DNA from: Holothuria scabra
Lineage: Eukaryota > Echinodermata > Holothuroidea > Aspidochirotida > Holothuriidae
Direction: 5' to 3'
NCBI GenBank assembly: GCA_037179385.1
Contig: CM074188.1
Span: 19,051,318-19,115,317 of the forward strand
DNA length: 64,000 nucleotides
Below are positions 32,801 through 44,800 of this stretch, piece after piece (positions within the stretch are counted from its first letter, which is position 1; every line of letters starts with the position of its first letter). The notes beneath the pieces were generated by a model. The model saw only the letters and a program-made list of their open reading frames with translations. It did not search any database and was not told the origin of the DNA. The position numbers and the translations under genes were made by a program.

Positions 32801-35800
32801 GATAATAGACTGATGGCATAGGCTTAAACCTGTGTGAAACATGATCCTCCCCTTAACCCCTTACACCCCACTTTCAACACTGCACATACAAGCAGCTGAA
32901 ACAATGCCTTCATAAAAGGCAAGTAGCTGCTCTAATGCCATTTACTGCCTTGTCAAACCCATCCCTCTCAATCCTACAGATAATATTTTAAAATTACTGT
33001 ACATAACATTCAGCACAAGCTTTATCTCTGACAATCATCTTATCCAAACTACCTGCAGTATATTTTTGAGGTTTTTTATCTCCACTCACATTGAGTGCTG
33101 AGACTTAACCCAATTTTGGAAACATGAATGAATCAAATCCAAACATACAGTAACTTTCATACCATCAACTATTCATTGCATGCAATGGTGGTAAACCACA
33201 AAGGCAACATGAAAAAAACTGATGCAGAAAAACACTTGTCACGTGAGTTTCATTTTACAAAATTGACTTCACACTACAGTACTATGAAAATTCAAATGAA
33301 AGTAACCGCGATGGCCCTCCCCAAGTAAGTCAGTCAACTCTCACACCAAACTACGATTTTTGTAGCAGTCAACATAAATTCCCCTTTGGCAAGCCCTTTG
33401 ATTGACTAAAGTTAAAATAATGCACAGTACTATGGCACATACAGTACTATGGCACATATTACAACATTTACTGCACTGGGTATATAATTACATACTGAGT
33501 CTTTAATACATACCCTGAAGCAATACACTTAGATTGTGTCTGGGTGAGGGTGAGTTTTAGAAAGTTGTGGGAGGAAGTAGGTTAGGAGAATTGAAATTGT
33601 TTATGGCGAGAGAATTAGGCCTTTCAAGGGCAAAAACAGTTACCCAAACTCAATTCGAAATAATTTAAATTTCACAGACTTCTGTTTCTTTATTCTCCGA
33701 GTATCTTTCATGATATTTCAGAACTAATATATTGCCAATTTATGGTAAGCCAATTATTTTCTGCATGTAAATGTCATAACCAAGGAGTAGAAATATTGTC
33801 ACACCACTCTAAGGAACCAATCATGACACAGGATAGTTTACTACACAAAATTCAACTTAAGTGGTCTGTATTTTCCCTTTTTAAGAAAAACTTATCAAGA
33901 CTTGTTTGATAATCTCAGGGAATAGATTCAAGCTTTAATTTTTATTTGATCTCTTTCATTTTTTAATCTTCCACTGAAGATCTCTTTTGTCTCTTTTCTT
34001 TTTTAAAATTACTTTTGATCTCTCTTTCTGTCTGTCTTTCTGTGTGTCTCTCTTTCTTTCATTTTTTTTGGCAGGGAGGGGTGGGGGTGGAGAGGGGGAG
34101 CTTTTGTAAAGGACAAATATGAATAGTCCACATGATCCATCTTATCCTTCTAGTTTCAACAATTTTATAGCAATTACTGTAATTGTACATGCAGAAGAAG
34201 CGGACAGCAATACCTATGTTCAAGACTGTCCAGATATTAACCTTACGAACAGGATACCAAAATTTTAAGACCATTTTGGTGTACGAGACTGAATGCATGT
34301 ACACATGAATTTGACACAGCTTGTTGTCCCTTAACCCCTACTATTATCAGGACATGGTTATCAGCAGCACCAAAAATCAGCTGTAGCTAGTTTGTCAATA
34401 AGAATTTTGGAGTTCATGCTGGAAAGAGTGATTTGGTTGGCAGTTACCACAGATGGCATCTTATCATACTAACCTAGAAATATATCAGTTTACTAATCAC
34501 TGTAGGGTTCTATAAACATGTGGAGATCAATTCGTCATAATGATTGCGGGACGCAGCTGTTACTGGAATTCTACGCTTAACCTAATATTGGCATCCTAGT
34601 GGTGTCTACGACCAGAAGATCTACAAATGTCAAAGAACCTTCCTTGATCAGGATTCCTCCACCAAGCTTCTATCATTTGTCTCCTTCTAAAAACATATCC
34701 AGCAAAATTAAAATAGACCGATTGGAAGAATTTTATCATGGCTAATGTGTCAAATCCTCTTTTCAAGCATTAAGCATGAAAACTTTTACTGACAAGTCAT
34801 TTAACAACCTTACAACCTTCTATACCACTTCAAATGTTATTAAAACAGGTAAAAATATCAATATTTCTTTTGATGTGGGTAAAAATCAAATACATATTTT
34901 CTTTTCTCACACTGGCATTCCCAAATACCTCTGTTTTAATGCTAATTAAAGGCACCAAGGGGTAACTATTTGTCAGCAAATAAATTTTCAGCTTTCTTGA
35001 TATGCTACCCTATAAAGCTTTCACAACATTAGAATAGCTAAATAAAAATATAGCAAGTTTATACAACAGAACAGAACACTACAGTAGGCTGAAAAAAGGT
35101 CCCATAATTTTCATACGAAAGCCAGTGGATAAGAGAGAAATGGCACTTACAGCACTCCAAAACAGGAATATAATGAGCAATATGGAGGCCAGGATGATGA
35201 GTCCCAGGCCCTCTAGGTCCCGGTTGTTAAAATATGTCAAGTAGTAATGGGCCCCATGTAAGCACAACCAAGCACTGGTAAAGACCATAGGCGTCAACAG
35301 ACAAAAACAAAGAACATCCATCACCATGTTTCTGCGATCACGTGGACGGGCCGGTGTCTGGAGCCACTATTGATAAAGAGGGGAAACATGTAAATCAAAT
35401 TATATTTCTTAGGGAATTTTATTTGAAGTAATATCGTTTTACTACTGAAGGATAAGCAATAATTTGTTGATGCCCAAAACTTCCAAAATTTCTATTATAT
35501 ACTGTCTGTAATATATTCCTAAATATAAAATTTTGATTGCTATTTAAAGTTAATTGAAAGATTGAATGGTTTAGTAAACAGCGATTTTCTTTTTCTATTT
35601 TCTTTGCATGCCATATTGGTGTATTTTAAATGCATTACTTCCCTTTAAATAGAGTTTTTAAATTGAGTTTATTTTTGATAACCTAATGAGGATTTCACAT
35701 GTAATAATGGCAAGATAAAGTTAATTCTTAGCATAATTAACAAAGTTTTAAATTTTTCAAACAAATTTTCAAATAGAGTTGAATTGTTATTTACTCACTC

Positions 35801-38800
35801 AAAAAAACTTTCATTGTATCTAGGGTGGATGGATACTTAAAGTTTAATCATTTGTGATTTGCTTGTGAAGAAAACTTCCTCAGCAACATTTTGGAAAATT
35901 TTGAGAAACAACTCTCTGTACTTTATCAAGACAAAAATTCTACCCTATATAGTAAAACTAAAAGTTTTCATTCTGAAATACCTCTTTAAATGTTCTGTCC
36001 TTCCTTCTGGTATGAAACTGATAACGACATAATTCACACACATCTTGTTTCTTGGTCTGCAACCATTTTTCCAGGCATTTCTGGTGGGTGTATCCATGGG
36101 TACCACAGCACCAACATGGTCTGACAAGTTTCTCTGACCCTTGCTCCCCTTCATGGCAAATTCGGCAAATAGGACCATCACTGACAGTACTGAAACTGAA
36201 GCACAAAGGTAAAAGAAAATCTAATTTTTCTGACAAAAATTAAAAGGGTACATATAGAACTGCCGTGATACATACAATATAGCTATTAAATGGTTGAAAC
36301 ACTTTTGCTTCATATCTACTGAAGTTTTCTTCATGATGTGATGTTACAGGCCTCAGAGCCCAAGAGCCTAATACATATTCTATACATGGCTGATTGGGAG
36401 TCTGTTCAGCCATAGGTACCATTGATATAGGGTTGCACAATATGGTTAACAGCATGGTTATCAGCATGGTCATAGCAAATGTTAAGGCCAGAGTGTAAGC
36501 TATGGGATATTGCAATTTAGTCATGGACATGTTGGGCATATCAACAAAGAAATAAGATTTATCAGGGCAACTCCAAAAAAGAAATAAGATTTGAGTTCTC
36601 AAAGAGGAATGTGAGATGTGGTTTCTTCCATGGTGTTGCAAACATACCATGAATGAATGACAAGTTTTACATAATTGTAATGTTTGCTTGAACAGGGTTG
36701 AATAGAATCCAATGTAACTTCACTGCCATAACTACAACAATCTTCAACTACCAATGAGCATTACATATGAAAACAAGTTGAAACTTGCTGTTTGGCTTTT
36801 TTTACCTCTTACCATGATACGCATATGATCCCCCACCCCATCTGCTGGCAACAGAAAACAATGTACGTCACAAAACTAAAGTATTTGATGAAATTTTGAT
36901 GAAGAGTGGGTCAGGCAGGCCATGGGAAGTTTGCTTGCTATGGAATTGACACTAAACTGAAAACTGCAATGTACTGCAACAGTCTTACATGTATAAATGT
37001 GACCCTTCCATGCTTAAAAAGGTGCAAAAAAAAAAAAAAAGACTTTATTCAATTACTGCTTAGCTCAAAGAGCTCCATTGTATAATATCTGAGACCTTTG
37101 ACATTTCATAACATGCTGTCTACCATTACAAATGAAAACGAGTAAACAAATTCAGCTCCAGCCATAATTCCCATCTGTCTCAAAACAATAAATAAAAGTA
37201 AAACTGGGTTCTAGTATTTTATTTTGATGATGATAAGGATCGTAAGCAACATGATAACACATCAATACATCCCGCAAGCAGATAAATAGCTGTTTGTGTC
37301 TGTAGCTATGATGCATATCACGCAATTGGGTTCCTGGTGTGCAGTCCAGGCCTTCCAAATGTATTGAACAGTATTGCACGCCAAAAGGGTTGGCATTGTC
37401 ATTTACTCTTAGAATGTAGGTCATGCTTCCCGGAGACGCCATTGAGAAGTATGAAAATCAATATTCCACACGCAATTTTGAAGGCGTGTGTTACAATTTA
37501 ATGTTATTGTGACTATAGGTTGTACTTTTCTTATGAACTATACATGGAAGTTGACAGTGCACTGTAGCAAACCTCATATGAGAAAAAGGGTGATTCACCA
37601 AATTAAAAGAAAATTGCAACAATTTTGGATCATTAGGTCATGTTGTCCCCAGGTGGTGGCAGAAATGCTGTTACATTATTTTTGATTCACCAACCAATGA
37701 AGTACAAAACTGGGAACATACTGGAATGCTAAACAAGACCTCAAGCTGATGGTGTTTTCTATGACATGTTTGAATGAAGTACAAAAATTTAAAAACAGCA
37801 TGGAGCTCATATTCCAAGCAAATTAAAGAAGAGAAGCAGAGCCCAGAACAAATTACCAGTGGTATTTTAGCAAGTGCTTATTAAAACCAACAGTTCCATA
37901 CATTTTTAAGAGGGTAAATGAACCATGGGGTACTATTTATATTTAGGCATCTGGATGGCAGTTTTAGGAGTTGGAAGGAAATTTCGCATTCTCGTACTAG
38001 TACATGAAGATAGGGCTTAGAGAAAAAGCAATCACCCCAACTTGAATTAACCATTGGACTCTTTAGACTTTATAAATGGCTCTTGAGAGAATCATGTGAC
38101 AATATGCCCTCTTCGATTCAGGGATTGTTGTTTAGCCTTCAATACAAAATATTCACATCCTGAAATATTATGAAAGATACGTTGATGAGAAATCAGATGA
38201 AAATGGAAAGATTAACTTTAGGCTTGATCCTCTCACCCCCTCAAATTCCTAGCCTATACTGACTTCAGCCCCTCCCACAACTGTCTAAAATTAATACTCA
38301 CACAGATACAATCAAACTTCATTGCTCAAGGGTGAGTATACATATAAGACCCCAATGTGTACATCAAAACACTCTCAGTAAAGTACATGCTGTGCTATAT
38401 GAGCTTCAATACTCTGCCTTTTTTTACCCAGCTGTCAACCAGAGAGCTGAGCAAATTGAGAGTTTCTGTGGACTACTACAAATATTACAATTTGGGGTGA
38501 GAGGATTAGCCCTTCAAGCTACTGTTTCAAAATAAGTTTGGACTTTGGAGCAACTGCTTTGGAATGGTCTTGCTTCAACCTTTGCTTGAGATTTTCCATC
38601 AACTGAACCCTGATCATTTCAATGTACACTTCCCATCAATTTCAACATAAATCAAGGACATCAAAGTCTACTGAACAGTTCCATTCTCCACTCTGGAATC
38701 TTCCTACAGACAATATGAAGACTATACAATTTGTCCTATCCAGTTAGGCAATCTCTCAATTCATGCACAGTCAATGGTATTTGATCCAAGAGAATGGTAT

Positions 38801-41800
38801 ACCATCAGCTCGCTCAAAGTAAAACTTAAAAATGCGTGGCAGGATTAAGTCTAAAATTTTCAGTCCATTGATCCTCATCTGTCCTTAATTGAAGGCAGCA
38901 GTATAAACTGCACATAAGGAGTTTCACCAAATGGTCTTCTTTTCATTCTTTTAGTTATAAATATGAAAAATTTGAGACAGGTAAATGTTGAAATAATAAT
39001 TGATGTAACACTTTACAAAGATAACACGAGCCAATTTAACAGTGTTCCTATCCTCAATGGAGCCTTTCTATTTGTATACATCCAAAGAAGTCCCCCAAAA
39101 TGAGCCCTTAATATCAAAACTAATGTGCACACTGTATGTCATAGTATACAAGAATAGAGTGAGTAACTCATATGGACAAAAAAGTGTTACTCAATAAAGT
39201 GACCAAAAAAAACTTGCATAATTTGGCAGAATGAGATGACAACTTCACATTAAAGAGGATGAGTCTTTATTAACCAACTTTTTTGGTGCAGTTTCATCTC
39301 ATATAATACAAGAAAACACTTAAATATGGAAAACCACATAAAATAGTCAAAACCTAGAAGTACAAAAAGATGACAACACTGCAGAAAACTACCACCAAAA
39401 CAAAGGCACAAGTGCCATAAATCCTTATTGGCAAAAGTTAATGTGGCTCAGGTACAACAGATCTCCTGCACATTTCTGTCCTGTATTTGATAGGAATTGC
39501 TGTACCTGTAACTTTGATAGCAGATTTCTACATATTGTTCAAGTACTGAAAAAGCACAACACACTGAAACAATGAACTTTAATATGGATCATACAAACCA
39601 GAACAGTCAAAGTGATACTTGAATTTGGTCCTTTTCCTTCAGTGATGAGTGTAAAATAAAGCTGGTTTTTCTTTTAACCTGCTACATGTTGTAAAATGCT
39701 TCTCCATGAACCATTGGTGAACGGGCATATGTAAAACATGGACAGAGCCAAACAGGGCCAAACAGAGCCAAACAGGGCCAAACAGAGCCAAACAGGGCCA
39801 GACAGAGCCAGACAGACCCAAACAGAGCCAAACAGAACCGAACAGGGCCAAACAGAGCCAAAGCCTATTTCAAGTTGTGAGTCTCTACAAAATAACATCA
39901 CACATAATGGCATAAGGTGCAATTTTTTAGAGTCTTTGGTATGACCAGGCCCAGGCTAGAAATTGGTCCTCTGACCAGGGAGCTCCCTGCTCTGACCTCC
40001 CAGTCAGAGTCTAATGTCTACCACCTAGACCACACACCTTGTCCTAAAAACATATAGAGAGATGGCCTATATTAACAAGAAAAAAATAGGAAAAAAACAG
40101 TAATAAAATAGTATTACATGTATTTAATACACTGTTTATGTCACAAAGTGTCGTCCCCAGGTTGGGAAGACATAAGGATGCATCCCCATCCCTCCAGAAT
40201 TGACATCCCTGCTTGATGTTGGACTAAAATGTACAGAACCAATTTTCATATTTATGCTAAACCCCTGAAAAACAGAAACTGCGGTATTTCTACAGCAGAT
40301 TAAAGTATAACTTTTGTTCTGTTTGGGTCTGTTTGGTTCTGTCCATGTTTTACAAATTTGAAGGGAACCATTTGTAAAACATGGACAAAGCAAAACAGAG
40401 CCAAATAGAACCAAATCTAAACCTTCCATTAAATAACTTTAGTAGTGGCAATCAGATAATGTAAGTTATGGGTGTAGTTGAAATATGATGTGAGAATCCT
40501 ACTTGACATATTTTGGCTCTGTTTGGCCCTGTTTGGCTATGTTGGCCTTGTTTGGCTCTGTCCATGTTTTACAAATTTGAAGGGAACCATTTGTAAAACA
40601 TGGAAAGAGCCAAACAGAGCCAAAACTAATCCATCCATTAAATAACTTTGGTACTGTGAATATCAGTTAATGTAAGTTATGGGTGTAGTTTAAATATGAT
40701 GTGAGAATTTGTACTTGACATAGTTTGGCTCTGTTTGGCTTTGTTTGGCTATGTCTGGCTCTGTTTGGCCCTGTTTGGCTCTGTTTGGCTCTGTCCATGT
40801 ATTACAAATGCCCAGGGAATAGGCTAATGGAAGAGGGGAGAGTGTTAAAGTAGAGGGAAAGGAGCAATGCATTCTTTTCACCCCTGGGGCCTGTTCCACA
40901 AAGAGTTACGCACGATCTCAAGTTTGATTTACTGTTAGCTTAAGTACGGTGGATCAAACTTAAGATTGTGCGTAACTCTTTGTGGAACGGCACCAGTGCA
41001 CCACCATCACTGCAGCTACAGAGAAAATTTTGGGCTCCAAACACCTCTCAGTTTCCGGGTAATGGCATAAATTCTAGAGGAGGAGCAAATTCTTGGTGGG
41101 AGTCCTAGGGCTGAGCAATAAAGTCCCAATATACAGGTCTATTTATCTGTCCAAAGAGGTCCAGGTGCCTGTCTTAGGGCCTGATTGATTTCATGTGGCA
41201 AAGCCTTGGTGGGTATCCACAGGATGACACCCCCTGAGTGAAGCTCTGAGGTTTTCACATCTCTCTGGTTGAAACATTAGCAGTGTATACTTCAGATAAA
41301 TCAAACACAGACAGAAGTGAATAGATCGCTTCCCATCCAATTCATTTCAAACTTTACAACCCATTCATCATCTCCTTTCAGTTGTCATTCACCTCAATTT
41401 GGGGTACAGTAGCCTTAAAGGTAAAGAGCAGTCCCCCCAAATTTCTTCTGAAGAAAAAGCTAAATAACACAATTTGTCTTATTTCTCTTAAAAGTATCTT
41501 TAATTACATTTTATGATTTAACTATTGCATATTCAAGTTAAACCAAGCAGTTATTTCTAGTAAATTTCACATTTGAAGAGAAAAAACATTGTCACGTGAC
41601 TCCCAACAGCCAATCCTAAAACTGGACAGTCTACTACACTAATTCAATTTGGGATGACTGCTCCTGCCGTTTAAGTGAAGTAACTCCCCAAAATGTAGAC
41701 CAAGGTACACATAGCTTGTTTCCCTGTACTGAAAAGTGCACAATTGCTGATCTAGTGATCAGACAAAGAAGATTGTAAGCCTCTTGCATTTTGGTTTTAA

Positions 41801-44800
41801 CAGGGAACGTGGGTCTCTGATATACACCCCTAGCTTCCCCACACCTGGTTGCCTGCCCAGCAGTCAAGTATACCTCCTGTACCCATATTGCCTCCTATTA
41901 CAGTGACAATGTTTCCAAACTTTTGGCACTGTATAATGCTTGCTTAATTAGTGAACAGTCAGTGCAGTTACTTACATCTAGTTGACCATAGTCTTGTAAA
42001 AAAAACCCTAAATATTTCTTAGAGCATATCCCATTGAAAATATGCATTTAAAGACAGATGTAATTGTAAGGAACTGTGGGCTAGGGGTAAGCAGGAATGA
42101 AATTTAGCATAAAAACCATAAGCTTTATTCAGTTAAGTGAGGAGTAAGAGAGTGCATGGTTACAAGTACACCTGTATAACATGAACCAGACAGAATGTAA
42201 AACATCAGTATTGTGTAGCCTAATGTATGATGTGTGAACCAGTCAAGTAGAAGAAGATGCAGGTATTCTATTGAAATGGTCAAGGATACTGTACTGCACT
42301 TACATCTTTTGTATTGTCCATGAACCATTCTACCTTTCTGGGCCAGTAAGTATAAATCTGCCAGATGTAGGCACTACAGGTAACAACATCTTTCATCATG
42401 GTACCATCTTATTTCTGGAAGCTGCCACTACATCCATACCAGCATATAAATGATCCTTCACGGACAAACTATTGTAAAATTTAATCATGTGCACATTGGA
42501 ATAACCTCCATAGTTCTAGCCATTATAACCTCCACTCCCCTGGAGAAAGGAAGGTAAGACACACCTTACTCAATGAAACAATCTTAAAAATTTCAGTTCA
42601 AATACTGACTTTTACTAAAGAACACAAGAAATCTCAGTTTGAAACAAGTTATTTTTGTCCAAAGATACATCCAGTTCTCATGAAAGTCACATGTTCAAAG
42701 ATTTTTTTTTTTTTGAAAAATAAATAGCATCTTTTATGTGCATGCTACTGAATTACAGCTTTTTGCTCCTAATACTGAAAAAAAAAAAACGTTTCATTTT
42801 GAAGTTACTGAATTTAAAGCAAGGCAATCCCCTTGTAACTCTTACTCTACCATGAATTAATTCATCATTCACTTTTGAGACTGAAGCATCCCATTATGTT
42901 CTTTTTTCATGTAATGTGCTGCCTGGGTATAAATCTTGCTAAAAGATAATTTTTTCAAGTCTAGCTAAAACATTGACTGTTCAATCTACTTTGTCTAATG
43001 CACTTGAAGAATCATGTGCTACACTAACCCCCTTTTTTCACATTCACTTTTCCCTTACAGTACACTTGCCCTCAAACTATTGGTTCATGCTCTGTAATAT
43101 CACCTCACACATGCAGCAGATATATCTACTAATTTTTGTGGCTGTGAGATGAGTTAAGGTTTCACCATATCTTTATGTTACCCTGAAATTCCAACTTTAT
43201 ATGGACAAGTATAATGGGAAAGGAATATACATAAAATGCACATTCAAGTGTTTATGAATCATATCAGGTAGGCTCATTTTTTTTCTATTTTTTCTCTATT
43301 TTTCCTCTCCCTTCTTGAAAAAGCATCATTATGGAGGATACCTCATGGAAGGTTGTAATGCATTGGGCATCAAAGGGTCTTTAATTGGGATGGAAGTTGG
43401 TTAGATGAAGCAATCTTGACAGGGTACAGTGTATCACTCCCAAAAGTCTGCTGGGATTTGGTTCTTCTTGGAATTTCAAGCCAGACAACCCACAGGAGAG
43501 TCTACACCACTGATGAAATATTTGTGTATTTCCAATTATCATCATATTTCCTAAATTAAAGGTCTTGATTTCAGTTTGAACTTCAAACCTAACAGCCAGA
43601 TATGTCAAGAGAGTAACCCTGACATGAAATAATCATCACATACGCCAGCCAACTATTCCTTTACTATCCCAAAACGAAAATAACACAGAGGGAGCTGATA
43701 TCTTGTTTCTGGTTAGCTGCAGGCAAAAGTCAACTGCTTGGAAGATAGTCAACATATTAACAGCTGCCAGCAGAGTAAATATGGATTAAATATCACCCCA
43801 ACCTCTGCAAGTTTGGGTAAGGATGAAAGAAGAGACCCTAAATAATAGTATCAATGCTACAGTAATATTTTGGGTTAAAACATTCTCATAGGATAACAAT
43901 CTGAAGAAAAATTTGGTTACAAATGGAGGGAGTTGGTACATGCACAGCAGTGGAAGTTTATATATCAGACTGTTACTCATGGGAAATTTGTTCCAACCCA
44001 GTTCATACTTATTTCTGAAGTAGGCATAAATCAACAACCCTCTCTTTATCTAGGCTACCTTGCAGCTGGTTTGTAGAGAGACATTCACGAATGTTTATAA
44101 ACAAATGTTATCAAACATGGTTGGAAAACAATTTTATCAAGTGCATACTGTTTTCACAATGAAAAGTTGAGTAACTTTTTGGCACAATCACCCAAGCATG
44201 TACAAACATGGTCTTGTGAATGATCCATGCCAAGCAGCACCAACCAATGATAAGTTTAATCACCTGGCACTTCTTCAGAACAAGTAATTTAATTGAAAGA
44301 GGTCTGGGGCCAGCATGAACAGAAATGATTTAGGGTCCTCAGTGATGCTAAAAAGTGGGTGACAAGCTGAGGTTTTAACTGCTGGGTCCCATTCTACTGG
44401 TCTTGGGGTCATGGACATCTGCAATAGGATTAGGAGTTGCATTTATAATGGCAATAACAATGCATGAACCAACACCACAAAAATTGTGCAATCTATCTGT
44501 GATAAAGTGACATTCTCAGGTTCAGCAGTCAAATCGTCCCCTTTCTGGCATACTGACGAATCGTAAAATCAAGAATTTCATGAATCTGTGGATCTCGTAT
44601 TTCACATAGTGACGAATATTGTCTGTTTTGGAGAATTTCCGCCGTATTCATCGTTTTTATATTTGGAATTGCCAAAATTAATATATTTTACAAAGTCGTT
44701 GCAATTTTTCAGGCTAAGGGGAACAGATTACGGAAAAAAATACATTCCTCACTATGCCAAAACTGCCAAATTTTCAAATTCGTCACTATGCCAATTTGCC

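Larger units (their letters stand above)
23827..35150 (-). other. MARCH-like last intron (11.3 kb)
   Basis: This spans from the GTAAGT donor to CTCTGCAG. No extra exon is supported. It holds the 91-bp minisatellite, one complete and one partial TTAA family A element, T/C-rich tracts near 33960-34075 and scattered G runs. Confidence 0.75.

Noticed and set aside
36240..36650. 136-codon - strand frame just upstream of the RING-CH exon, with a hydrophobic stretch
   Set aside because: It lies in the intron, is cut off from the exon by a good acceptor and polypyrimidine tract, and the hydrophobic run comes from small imperfect repeats. No homology is recognised.
39639..39922. Long frames with repeated LFGSVWLCLA peptides on the - strand
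   Set aside because: They are a by-product of a 10-bp tandem repeat that keeps every frame open.
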